The position numbers and the translations under genes were made by a program. This document shows, piece by piece, positions 31,118 to 39,700 of a stretch of 64,000 nt of DNA (its first letter is position 1; each line of letters begins with the position of its first letter). The stretch is from contig NZ_VWWL01000003.1 of assembly GCF_011752995.1 (NCBI RefSeq), positions 124,001 through 188,000 of the forward strand, written 5' to 3'. The notes under the pieces were generated by a model, which saw nothing but the letters and a program-made list of their open reading frames with translations, was not told the DNA's origin and ran no database searches. This DNA is from Burkholderia sp. Ax-1724 (GTDB lineage Bacteria > Pseudomonadota > Gammaproteobacteria > Burkholderiales > Burkholderiaceae).

Positions 31118-31567
31118 ATGAAGGACTCCGTTAAAGCCGGGCTCGAGCAGTTCCTCACGTACCGTCTGCATGTGCTGACCAAACTGGCCGAGCGCGGCAT
31201 CGGCGAGCGCTATCAGGCGAAGCTCGGCGTGACGCTGCCCGAGGCGCGCGTGATTGCGTCGGTGGGCTCGTTCGGGCCGTTCTCGATCATGGAACTGGCG
31301 CGGCACGCCAATCTCGACAAAAGCCAGGCGAGCCGCGCCGCCGAAGCGCTGATCCGCCAGGGGCTCGTGCAACGGCAGCCGAGCGCCGACGACGGCCGCG
31401 TCGTGCTGGTGTCGCTCACGCCCGAGGGCCGCGCGCTGTATCGCAAGGTGATGCCGATCGCGCGCAGGTGGAACGGCGATATGTTCGCCTGTCTCGACGA
31501 CGACGAGAAAGCCGCGTTCGGCACCGCACTCGACAAGGTCATCGATGCGATGCTAGCGCGCGAGTAG
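31118..31567 (+). CDS. MarR family transcriptional regulator
   Basis: Winged-helix dimeric regulator of 149 residues. The DNA-binding part is the segment MELARHANLDKSQASRAAEALIRQGLVQRQPSADDGRVVLVSLTPEGRALY (about residues 58-108), the canonical MarR recognition helix plus wing with the DxR motif. Flanking helices form the dimer interface. Its position after the glycerate kinase suggests local control, but it may act elsewhere; ligand and targets are unknown. Confidence 0.93.
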   Translation: MKDSVKAGLEQFLTYRLHVLTKLAERGIGERYQAKLGVTLPEARVIASVGSFGPFSIMELARHANLDKSQASRAAEALIRQGLVQRQPSADDGRVVLVSLTPEGRALYRKVMPIARRWNGDMFACLDDDEKAAFGTALDKVIDAMLARE

Positions 31568-31701
31568 CGCTTGCACGACGCGCGGCGAGTGCAAGTGCAA
31601 GCGCGGGCATAACGCGCCACCGCGCGACAACCGGCCACGCATGTCAGAATCCGGCCTTGGCCAGCGCGCCTTCATTCGTTTTTTCATCCAGGGAAGTTGT
31701 A

Positions 31702-31989
31702 GTGGACATCAACAAACAGCTCGCGGCACTCACCGCGTCAGAACTCCAGACCGCCGGCGCGAGCCAGGCGACAGCGATCGCGCTCAGCGTCGTGCTGCGT
31801 CATCTTCGTTCGCCCGAACTGGCGAAACTGCTGTCGTCGGCATTCGAAAACCATCAGGCAGTCATGCTGCAAACGCCGTGGCCGGATCAGATGCTGCAGG
31901 CGTTCGAATCGACGCGCCGTTTCCTCGAAGGTGCCGCTCAGGCGGAGTTGCCAGGCTCGCAGCAGCAGCCGGGAACGCCGGACGCCTGA
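31702..31989 (+). CDS. Conserved small hypothetical protein
   Basis: A 95-residue protein of unknown function, predicted mainly helical (DINKQLAALTASELQTAGASQATAIALSVVLRHL). The open frame reaches back to 31468, over the MarR gene, but the likely start is GTG at 31702, preceded by GGGAAG at a good distance. The C-terminus is Gln/Pro-rich and looks disordered. No domain is recognised. It is the last host gene before the prophage edge. Confidence 0.65.
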   Translation: MDINKQLAALTASELQTAGASQATAIALSVVLRHLRSPELAKLLSSAFENHQAVMLQTPWPDQMLQAFESTRRFLEGAAQAELPGSQQQPGTPDA

Positions 31990-32112
31990 ATCGCGCCTGC
32001 AGCGCTCGCTCGGCGCCAGCGGCCACCTGGCACAGCGCCCGCGCCCGCATGCATGCAACCGCGGGCAGAGGCCGTGTGACAAGCCAGGCACAAAAAGCCT
32101 GAACGCAAAACA

Positions 32113-32149
32113 AAAAACCCCGTCGGTCCAAAGACTTGACGGGGTTTTT
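32113..32149. terminator. Terminator next to the prophage edge
   Basis: AAAAACCCCGTC ... GACGGGGTTTTT hairpin with a 13-base loop. It would end the small host gene on the plus strand and the tRNA-like gene on the minus strand, so it belonged to the tRNA locus before phage insertion. Confidence 0.85.
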
Positions 32150-32162
32150 CGCTACAGATAAA

Positions 32163-32261
32163 TGGTGCGAGGGAGGGGACTCGAACCCCTTCAACTTCCC
32201 GTAAATGCTAGGCCGGATTGGCAATGCTGGCAAAAAGCTGTCATTCAATCCACCCCCTCGC
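32163..32261 (-). tRNA. tRNA 3' end / tRNA-like element, candidate prophage attL
   Basis: On the minus strand the last 28 bases are a good tRNA 3' end: T-arm AGGGG-TTCGAGT-CCCCT, acceptor strand CCCTCGC, discriminator A and encoded CCA (32163-32190). A matching 5' acceptor strand GCGAGGG occurs at 32255-32261, making a 99-base element, but no D-arm or 5-bp/7-base anticodon arm can be fitted between them; instead GGATTG pairs CAATCC. The simplest reading is the duplicated 3' part of a tRNA (possibly class II) at attL, with the intact gene at attR beyond the window. Confidence 0.5.
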
Positions 32262-32291
32262 CTCATCGCCCGTAAAACCGTTTGGGTGCCT

Positions 32292-32555
32292 CTATACTAG
32301 TCCGACCAGCCCAGTCGCTGTGGTGCCCGTCGCAAAGACCTGTGTGATCGCCACATCGTAAGCTGCGCCCGCCCCTATTGGAACGGTCTGCTGGTTCCCG
32401 GCCGCCGTCTGCACGCAGATATTTCCGGCGTCTCCAGTGCAAACTATCCGCGTGATTACCTCGGCGAGTGGGATTGCATCGCTGGGCGTGATCGGAAATA
32501 TGTCGATCGCGGGGCCACTCGGGAAATCAAACTCGCGGCGCGTTCTATTGCTCAT
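32292..32555 (-). CDS. Small phage virion protein, spike-base-like
   Basis: An 87-residue protein beginning MSNRTRREFDFPSG, chosen at 32555 because AGGAGC lies just ahead; the frame is open nine codons upstream. The pattern (PAIDIFPITPSDAIPLAEV, a GDAGNICVQTAAGN beta segment, VFATGTTATGLVGLV at the end) resembles small proteins annotated as spike base protein of the RCAP_Rcc01079 type. This is remembered resemblance, so treat the name as tentative. It overlaps the end of Rz by 11 bases and is the last phage gene before the attachment edge. Confidence 0.6.
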   Translation of the reverse strand: MSNRTRREFDFPSGPAIDIFPITPSDAIPLAEVITRIVCTGDAGNICVQTAAGNQQTVPIGAGAAYDVAITQVFATGTTATGLVGLV

Positions 32556-33132
32556 GGTTTGCTCCTGTATCGGTGGCGCCAATGGCTGTTGTCGTGCATC
32601 CGACCGTCTCGGGGCGAATGGCGCAGACGTAGCCTTGCAGGTAAATCACTTTCCGCCGATCGGCGTCGGCGTCGTCGGCAATGGAGAAAAGAGCGAGTCC
32701 AAACGGTCGTGAAAGCTCTGCTGTGCCGGCGGCTCCATCGCCCACGTCGCTGGAGCCGGCAGTGGTATCGGCTTGTTCGCCACCGGCTGGATGGAAGTTG
32801 GTGACTGCGATGCGCAGCCGGCGAGTGCCGTCAGCAATAGCAGCGCGATTACGAGCGTTGTCGGCTTCATGGGCTTCTTTCTCCTTCGTCAGTTGGTCGC
32901 CGAGTGTGGTGATCCTCCCCTCGGCCACAGTGTGGTCGTGGATGGCACGCTGCTCGGCGTCCAGCGCAGCCTTGGAAATAGCGTTGAGATCGTTGGCGTG
33001 CTGCTCGTTGTCGCGCGCATGCGTGGCCTTCTCGGCCTGCAACGCGCTGCTCTCCCACGTGTACGCACTGCCCCCGCCGATCGCGATGCCGAGCAGCCCG
33101 GACGCAATGCCGGTGAGGAAATATCCGTTCAT
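32545..33132 (-). CDS. Rz: Rz-like i-spanin (phage lysis, inner membrane subunit)
   Basis: Inner-membrane spanin subunit that, with Rz1, fuses the inner and outer membranes in the last step of lysis. The 195-residue protein has an N-terminal transmembrane anchor (residues about 4-24, LTGIASGLLGIAIGGGSAY) and a long charged helical periplasmic part rich in Ala, Glu, Asp and His, as in spanins. The C-terminal 70 residues look poorly ordered. A lipoprotein frame, Rz1, is nested inside it. Its ATG overlaps the endolysin stop (ATGA). Confidence 0.8.
   Translation of the reverse strand: MNGYFLTGIASGLLGIAIGGGSAYTWESSALQAEKATHARDNEQHANDLNAISKAALDAEQRAIHDHTVAEGRITTLGDQLTKEKEAHEADNARNRAAIADGTRRLRIAVTNFHPAGGEQADTTAGSSDVGDGAAGTAELSRPFGLALFSIADDADADRRKVIYLQGYVCAIRPETVGCTTTAIGATDTGANHEQ
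32646..32870 (-). CDS. Rz1: Rz1-like o-spanin lipoprotein, nested in Rz
   Basis: A 74-residue lipoprotein wholly inside Rz in another frame, the classic spanin arrangement. MKPTTLVIALLLLTALAGC carries the lipobox LAGC (Cys19), and the mature part is short and proline-rich (PIPLPAPATWAMEPP), as in Rz1 proteins. GGAG stands upstream of its start. It would sit in the outer membrane and bind the periplasmic C-terminus of Rz. Confidence 0.82.
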   Translation of the reverse strand: MKPTTLVIALLLLTALAGCASQSPTSIQPVANKPIPLPAPATWAMEPPAQQSFHDRLDSLFSPLPTTPTPIGGK

Positions 33133-33635
33133 GGCGCTTCTCTCCCTTCACACCAGGCGCGCTCCTTCGCGCGCCGTTTGACAAGGCCGGGCAGTTCTTC
33201 GCCGGCCGCCGTAACGTATTGCGGTTTGCCGGTCGGCGACTCGTTGAACGAGCGGCAGGCGCCCGCGATGTTGCCGGCACGGAAATTCGCTGCGATCGAG
33301 GATCGGCAGTAGGTGCCCGAACCTTCGTTGTAGGCAAAGTCGATGATCGCGACGCGCTGCGCTGGCGTGCGATCGGCCAGCGGCGTGCAGTGATCGACGT
33401 CTTCGGCAAACCCCGCCAGCCGCGGTTCCAGCTTCGCGGTGCATTCGGCCAGAGTGAATCGTTCGCCAGCCTGGACGCCGCGCGTTTCGCCGATGCATGC
33501 AGTCATGACGCCGACTGGATCCCGATATGCGACGAGGGAAACGCCCTCGAACTTCGGGACCGCCGTCAACAGGCCGGCCGCCGCTGCTGTGCCGACAATC
33601 GCCGCAAGGCTTCGCCTCTGTGGTCGGAATGGCAT
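33129..33635 (-). CDS. Endolysin, GH24 lysozyme with signal-anchor-release N-terminus
   Basis: Degrades peptidoglycan at the end of the lytic cycle. The 168-residue protein has a weakly hydrophobic Ala/Gly-rich N-terminal helix (about residues 9-26, LAAIVGTAAAAGLLTA), typical of SAR endolysins, which are exported by Sec and activated when the helix leaves the membrane. The GH24 triad fits Glu30-8-Asp39-5-Thr45 in KFEGVSLVAYRDPVGVMTA. Start at 33635 overlaps the holin stop (TAATG). The frame is open far upstream, but that part is holin sequence in another frame. Confidence 0.9.
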   Translation of the reverse strand: MPFRPQRRSLAAIVGTAAAAGLLTAVPKFEGVSLVAYRDPVGVMTACIGETRGVQAGERFTLAECTAKLEPRLAGFAEDVDHCTPLADRTPAQRVAIIDFAYNEGSGTYCRSSIAANFRAGNIAGACRSFNESPTGKPQYVTAAGEELPGLVKRRAKERAWCEGREAP

Positions 33636-33838
33636 TAGTCCTCCGATCCGGCGCAGACGAGGCCGGCAACGAAGATCAACGCAGGCACCAGAAAAACTAC
33701 CCATGTCGGCAGCCTGTCCACGCACGAACCCGGGACCGCCGCCCACGCGCCGCCGACCGCGGATACGATGGCGCCGATCGACAGGGTTCGGACGGACCGG
33801 CGCCGGTGCGCGCTTCGCAGTTTTCGTAGCACCTGCAT
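33635..33838 (-). CDS. Putative holin
   Basis: A 67-residue protein with a basic N-terminus (MQVLRKLRSAHRRRSVRT) and two hydrophobic segments, about residues 19-36 and 47-64 (LSIGAIVSAVGGAWAAV; TWVVFLVPALIFVAGLVC), placed directly before the endolysin with overlapping stop/start codons. Size, topology and position fit a class II or pin-type holin. No named family is recognised with certainty. Confidence 0.7.
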   Translation of the reverse strand: MQVLRKLRSAHRRRSVRTLSIGAIVSAVGGAWAAVPGSCVDRLPTWVVFLVPALIFVAGLVCAGSED

Positions 33839-34032
33839 CACGCCCCCCACTTCTTGAAGCCGCCGCCGGCACCATACGCGGCAAGCAACAGAACGCCCGT
33901 CAGCAGCCATTTCCACGCGAGGCCTAACACCCCACGCCCAACATTGAGTTGCAGCCGGTTGAGTATTCCACGCTCGATCTGCTCGGCAATCGCCGTCACA
34001 TCGGCTTCGGTGAGGTTTCGCTTTTCGTCCAC
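33838..34032 (-). CDS. Small single-pass membrane protein of the lysis cassette
   Basis: A 64-residue product starting at GTG (34032), eight bases after GGGGA. The first half is an acidic-basic amphipathic helix (DEKRNLTEADVTAIAEQIERGILNRL) and the second half one transmembrane helix (VLGLAWKWLLTGVLLLAAYGA). It overlaps the holin start (TGATG). It could be an antiholin or a second holin. The start is a choice: the open frame goes back to 34113 but has no good ATG context. Confidence 0.6.
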   Translation of the reverse strand: MDEKRNLTEADVTAIAEQIERGILNRLQLNVGRGVLGLAWKWLLTGVLLLAAYGAGGGFKKWGA

Positions 34033-34075
34033 ATAGTTCCCCGATGATTGGAAGCGAGTTTTTGTTTTTTTGTTG

Positions 34076-34339
34076 TTATGCAGTTTGGCCAGACTCGAGC
34101 ACGTCCGTCGCACCGACGAATTCCGGTTGGACCTTCAGAAAGTCATACGCTTGCGTCAGGATCGGGCTGGTCAGGTTGGGTGTAAAGTTGTACTCGCGCG
34201 TGTCGTAGGCCTGCTGTCCTCGGTCCGCGTGCAACGTCACGTAGATGCCTACGGACAGCTTCCCGCTGACTGCCATGATCCGGATATAGGCGTTCGGGAT
34301 CTGAATGCCGCAATAGGTAAGCGTTTTTGTAATTGCCAT
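34076..34339 (-). CDS. Phage protein of unknown function, between tailspike and lysis genes
   Basis: An 87-residue protein, MAITKTLTYCGIQIPNAYIRI at the N-terminus, beginning 7 bases after AAAGGTGG. The sequence alternates beta-like segments (AYIRIMAVSGKLSVGIYVTLHAD) and ends in an acidic helix. I know similar short proteins next to tail genes in prophages but no function. It could be a tail or spike accessory protein. Confidence 0.65.
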   Translation of the reverse strand: MAITKTLTYCGIQIPNAYIRIMAVSGKLSVGIYVTLHADRGQQAYDTREYNFTPNLTSPILTQAYDFLKVQPEFVGATDVLESGQTA

Positions 34340-34349
34340 ATGTCCACCT

Positions 34350-36725
34350 TTAAACGTCGGGGTAGGTATTGCCGCTGATTGGGTCAAACCACTGCGTGCC
34401 TTGCCACGTGATCCATGTTCCCTGGGTGCCAATATCGGTGGCGAAATACTGGTATCCGCGCACTCCAAGGCCGAGCGCACCGAGGGCCGGGCGATTTGCG
34501 GATAGCCCCTGGTGTCGGAGCGCGACCGGCAGCCATCCGGTGTTACTGGAGCCGCTCTGTTTCGAGAACAGCGCAATGCCGGGCGCGACAGACGAATCGG
34601 TGCGCTGAGCGATCGAGCCTGTCGCGGCGGTGAGCGCCCCCTCGGGGTACTGCGCGATCGTCAGCATGTCGGCCGTAATCTGCCGACCATCGACGCTATT
34701 ACGGATAATCCCGGATTGCTTGATGCGCTGTGCGTTTGATGTGAGAACGACCCACTCGCCCAGCGCATTTCCGTTCGCCTGATTGACGCCGATCTCGTTG
34801 TCCCATCCGTCAAGGTTGTTCGGGTATTGCTCGACGAACGTCCATTGCACGCCGCCATCGCTGACCGTTCCACTCAGGTGGGTCGGCCCCGCGCCGCCGG
34901 TCGTGCCCGCCGCGGCAGAGACGTATGTGTTGTTGAGATAGCGAACGTAGGTGTTTGCCACAACCACGAGACCGGCCGACCAATAGGTTGGGGTGTCGGC
35001 GAGCGAAAATCGGTTCGATGCCACGACAGTCCAGTTGATATTCCCATCGCTCGCGGTCCCACTGGTGTGGGTGGGTGGAATTGTCCCGGCCGTCTCTACG
35101 TCGGTCGTGTGATAGATGAACAGCCCATTGAAGCAAAACGCGGTGGCTGCGCCGACGGTCATGCCAGCGGTCCACTGGATATGCGAATTGGTCGTTACCT
35201 TGATACCGTATTGCTGGGTTTTGACCGCCTGATTGTCATCGCACACGTTGTTGTAGACAATGTTCTTGCGCGCCAGGCCGCCGAACGCCGGCGTCATCGC
35301 AATGCCGGCGTACGGAAGCTTGCCGGCCGTCAGATTCGCCTGACCGTTGTTCGTGCAGGTGTTGCCGGTGACGGTGTTGCGCTCGCCGTAGATGCCAATG
35401 CCGTGGTTCGCGTTCCCAATGCAAAAATTTCCTTTCACGATATTCCGGTAGCCGGTCACCGAAATGCCGTTATCGAGCGTGCCCTCCGCATGGTTCGCGA
35501 TGATGCGGTTATCGTGCGAGTCATAGGTGACGCCTATCAGCTCTGCGGCGTTCCCGCCGAACGTCTTGTTGCCGTGCAGGATGTTCCGGTTCGCGCCACC
35601 CGATACCCAGACAACAAAGCTGCCGTTGCTGCCACCATCGTTATCGATCACCCGATTGAATTGCGCGGCGGCGCCGACCAGCGCAATGCCCGTCAGGCCG
35701 CAGCCGCTCAGGTCATTGTCGTAGAACTTGTTCTGCGCTCCATCGCAATAGATGCCGTGCTGGGCCGTGCCCGTGACGGTGCATCGGTCGACAACGCATC
35801 GGCTATTGCCGTTGAGGTTGAGCGCATAGCGACCACCGATCAGGCCAATGCTTCTCAGGGAAATATTGCCGCCGCCGCAGATGAGCAGATCGCTCGTGTT
35901 GTCGCCCGAGATCGTAATGGTCGTCTGCCCCCTCACCCCGCGCACATCCGCGCCGGGCGGAATAACGGTGTCTGCTGGAAGATTGAAGTTGCGGCCCGGC
36001 AACCGAACGTATCGGCCTTTCTGAATCGATGCGTTGCAAGCCGCGATAAACGTGGTGAAGTCGTCGACGCTCAGGTCGTCGCGCATCTTGTCCTGAAAGG
36101 TCCGCACAACGGCGCTAGCGCCATCGGCGAGAAAAGTACCGGTTCCCGCCCCTGGCGAGACGCCGGCCACCAGTAGCTCTGCAACAGCTTTTGCCAGGTC
36201 GAGCAGCGTCTGCGGTTCGATATACGCCTGCTGGCCCGTGGTCACGCCGCCGGAACCGTCAAATATCAGCGGCTTCAGCGCGCGAGCCGCGGCAGCCGGC
36301 AGGAGCGGCGTAATAGCCGTCTGGTCGTCAACGACAGGGAACGAGAGAGCGCGGCTCTGAGCCTCGGCAAGCTGCTGCTGCGTCATCGTCTGGTAGTCCA
36401 TCGCGGACTCCATCACGTCAGGGTAAAAGCCGTCCTGATTGACGATGTCGGTCTGCTGCACGATAGGCAGCGTGCGCAAGACGGTGATCGACCACCCCGA
36501 CGCAAGCGGCGCGCCGCTGAGCGGATACGTGATCGCGCCGCCGGACTTGTTTCCGATGCCTGATGCGGCATATTGCGAGGGCGACAGCGTTGTGATGTTG
36601 CCCGACGGGTCCGTGAGCAAAACGGAAAGCTGGCTCTGGTTCGGAATCAGGAACCCATACGGGAAGCTGGTCGCAACGCCGTTGCCGTAGCAGATCGCCT
36701 TGTTGGCGGTACTCGAAATGGTCAT
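34350..36725 (-). CDS. Tailspike / tail fibre protein with right-handed beta-helix
   Basis: Receptor-binding, probably polysaccharide-degrading tailspike of 791 residues. The N-terminal part (about 1-120) resembles the T7-like head/tail-attachment domain of spikes (AICYGNGVATSFPYGFLIP, PIVQQTDIVNQDGFYPDVMESAMD). Residues about 210-500 show parallel beta-helix repeats (GNGISVTGYRNIVKGNFC, GIGIYGERNTVTGNTC). Residues about 512-635 contain two copies of a Trp-rich module with PTH-x-SGT-x-SDG. The C-terminal part probably trimerises. Catalytic residues cannot be assigned; substrate would be capsule or LPS. Confidence 0.85.
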   Translation of the reverse strand: MTISSTANKAICYGNGVATSFPYGFLIPNQSQLSVLLTDPSGNITTLSPSQYAASGIGNKSGGAITYPLSGAPLASGWSITVLRTLPIVQQTDIVNQDGFYPDVMESAMDYQTMTQQQLAEAQSRALSFPVVDDQTAITPLLPAAAARALKPLIFDGSGGVTTGQQAYIEPQTLLDLAKAVAELLVAGVSPGAGTGTFLADGASAVVRTFQDKMRDDLSVDDFTTFIAACNASIQKGRYVRLPGRNFNLPADTVIPPGADVRGVRGQTTITISGDNTSDLLICGGGNISLRSIGLIGGRYALNLNGNSRCVVDRCTVTGTAQHGIYCDGAQNKFYDNDLSGCGLTGIALVGAAAQFNRVIDNDGGSNGSFVVWVSGGANRNILHGNKTFGGNAAELIGVTYDSHDNRIIANHAEGTLDNGISVTGYRNIVKGNFCIGNANHGIGIYGERNTVTGNTCTNNGQANLTAGKLPYAGIAMTPAFGGLARKNIVYNNVCDDNQAVKTQQYGIKVTTNSHIQWTAGMTVGAATAFCFNGLFIYHTTDVETAGTIPPTHTSGTASDGNINWTVVASNRFSLADTPTYWSAGLVVVANTYVRYLNNTYVSAAAGTTGGAGPTHLSGTVSDGGVQWTFVEQYPNNLDGWDNEIGVNQANGNALGEWVVLTSNAQRIKQSGIIRNSVDGRQITADMLTIAQYPEGALTAATGSIAQRTDSSVAPGIALFSKQSGSSNTGWLPVALRHQGLSANRPALGALGLGVRGYQYFATDIGTQGTWITWQGTQWFDPISGNTYPDV

Positions 36726-36726
36726 G

Positions 36727-39700
36727 TCACTCCTTCACTTTTCCGTAGGCGAGCCCGTGCAGCCAGTCCGAAACATCCTTCGGGTCTTGATCGCCGTGCA
36801 TTACGTCCCACAGAAACTGGACGCTGCCTGACGCTTGCCCGGTCGGCAGGCCGAATACATAGCCGGCGTTCTGCACTGCGTGCTTTACCCATTTGTCGGA
36901 CACGTCGTGATCCGACATCCCGGTCGCTGCCGCGATGTCCTTCCCCGACTTGAGCACGCTATTGACCATCTGCGCTGCCGGCGTCGCCTCGTAGTCGCGG
37001 CCGCTCGCAGCTGCGCTCGCGATATCGCGCAGCACTGGTACGCCGGACACGAGACCGAGACCGATTTCCTCGGCGGCCCACGAGGCCCATGATTGACCGT
37101 CATCGTTCTGCGTCGACGCAGCCGGCTTGAATGCGGCGTGGATCAGTTGGGGGATGACGAAGTAAAACCACGACCGCGCTGCCACCATCGCAAAGTCGCG
37201 CGCCGCCGCGTGATAGTCACCTTGGCGCGCGAGATCGATCGCGTCGCCGGCGCGCCGCGCAATGTCGCGCTGACGGTTGTAGAAGTGATTCCAGAAGCTA
37301 TAAAACATGGTGAACAGCTTCTGGAATTCGGGGCCACGCTGGATCGCCGCGAGGTCTTTCGTGCCGCCGCCGCCGTGCGCATTGCGCACCGCCTTGTCAG
37401 CCGAATAGACGGCGTCCTGCTCCGACATGCCTTCGTGCATTGCCTTGTTGTATGCGCCGACCCATGTCGGCATCGCCGAACCCATGTCGAGCATCGAAAT
37501 GCCGTAGTACGCGAACCGCCGGGCGCCGTCGTAAGCCTTCTGGGCCGGGTTTTGATTGCCGTGCGTCTCCATTTCGCGCAGTGCATCGCGCACGTCGCGA
37601 TCAACCTCGTTCATGCGGTTACGCATTTCTCCGGAACGCTCAAACACAAAGTCGCGCGTCGACGCCCACTTCGATGGCGTGTCGAATGCGCGAATGCCTG
37701 ATGCCATCCACCGCGGGCCGATCTCACCAACCGAGTTTGAGAGCGCGCTACCGCCGTGAATCATCATCGTGGTGAAGCGGAAGCCCAGGCCAACAATCGT
37801 CGCGTTCGTGCGCGCGAAGTGCGCGGCACGATCCCACCACGCGAGACCGCGCTGGTCGTAGACCTTATCGTTCGCGATAGCCTGCAACCACGGGCGGAAC
37901 TGCTTGTACATCTCGCGCCCCATCTTGCTTTCGATTGCCGCGCGCACGCGCTCGTCGCTCAGGAACCGGTCGGCATCCATCACTGCCTCCCGGTACGCGA
38001 GGTCATGAATCACGCCGGTCAGGTGCCGCGGCAGCACGTCGAGGTTCAGGTAGAGGGGGTTCGAATAGTCCTGAATCCGCTCGATCGTATGGCCCTTGTC
38101 GGTAGTGGCTCGGATATAGTTGTTTTCGAACATCCGGTCGCTGGATTTCTGCCGGTTTAGCTCAACGTCGTACGCTCGAAGCGGGTCATATATCGCCGGG
38201 TAGTAGCCGCCGCGGTACCGTCCGAACGGTGTCGCCACCTCGGTCGCGCGCACCTTGTCGGGTGCCACGCCGGACAGGCGCTTTTCCATTGCTTCGATTT
38301 CCGGCCAGAGCGTTTCGATAAGATCCCACGAGCCCTGCACGAAGTCCCAGTCGGCCTTCGTCATATGGCGATTGAGCACTGCCCAGATCGACTGGCGATT
38401 CCAGCCCTCGCCCTCCATCAGCTTCGCGAAGTTGCTGTCGTTGCCGACGTTCAGTGCCATTGCGATGATGTCTTTCTTGAGCATGCGCGACGACTCGCCT
38501 GTGCGTGAGTCCTTCAGCTCGGGCAGCTCGTAGCGGTTGAGCCAGTCCTTCGTCACGCTCGCTGGCAACTTGTCATGTAGCTCGCGCATCTGGCTGACGA
38601 CATACGAACGAAGGTCGTTCTCGCGCACGCCGGCATCTGCCAGGCGTCGGAATACAACTCGATTGAAAACGCCATTTGAATCATGACCGTCGAGCCAGTC
38701 GACCATCTGCTCCACCTTGAGCATCGACGCGTCGAGCGAGCGCAGACTGATTTTAGCGTTCAGCCACTTCGCATTAATGCGATCAAGGCCACGACCACCT
38801 TCGCCGGGATTGCGCTCAAGCGGAATGCTCTGACTGGGAAGTCTGTCGATGGCTGCGACGGCCTCGCCGACCACCGAATCGAAGTCGCGCTCATCGGCGC
38901 CATCGAGCAGCGTCTGCTTCAGCTTGCCGATGTGCGCGATGTTCTCGACCGTGTCGCGCAGGCCTCGGAACTCATCGACCGTCAGTTCGCTGAAGTGCTT
39001 GCGGTACGCCTCGTTGAGCAGCTCGGTCGGAACATAGATTTCCTCGCCGTCGGCGCGCTGCCGGTCGGCCCACTCGCGCAGCCCGCGACGGCGCGCGACT
39101 TCCTTCTGCGACGCGTCGCCGAAGTCGAAACGATCAAGCAGCGCATGGATCTGGTCGAGGTATTCCTGCGACATGCCCTTGATCGTGCGGCGGTCCGCGT
39201 ACCGGTTCAGTTCCTTCGAGCCGGCCTGAATCTCCTCGGCCGCATTGCGTGCCGCGACAAACAGATGATGGTTGAGCACCTGCTGGCGCTTCGCCACATA
39301 CGCCCCAGCGTGGTCGCCGTCGACCAGTGCCTGCTCGACGCGGCGCGCTGCAATCGCCTCGGCGCGCGAGTACTTGCCCGTCAGCTGCACATCTCGAACC
39401 GTCTTGCCAGCGATCTGCTCTTTCGCCCACTGCCGCGCGTCGTCTGCCGAGAATGCCTCCTGATGAATGCGGCGCCCGAGCGTGCGCAGCTCGATCTGCA
39501 AAGCCTTCTGCATCTCCTGGTTGTGGATCGCGTCGATCGCTTCGTCGCGGATCGAACCGTCCGTCAGGATGTCAGGGCGCTCCTCGGACATGCGAAAGTC
39601 CGTGCGACGGTCGATGATGTATTGCCGCGCGGTACGGCGCTCGCCCGGTGTCTGGCGGATGTCGCGCTCCTGTTGCTCGAGGCCGGCCAGTGCGCGTACA

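Noticed and set aside
32163..32261. Functional tRNA-Sec or tmRNA
   Set aside because: No TCA anticodon in a suitable loop, no tmRNA tag or pseudoknot pattern, and no D-arm can be paired.
34827..36176. 449-codon plus-strand ORF opposite the tailspike
   Set aside because: No domain and no ribosome site; antisense to a convincing beta-helix protein.
34350..36725. Diversity-generating retroelement target in the tailspike, as in BPP-1
   Set aside because: No reverse transcriptase, template repeat or adenine-biased variable region was seen in the window.
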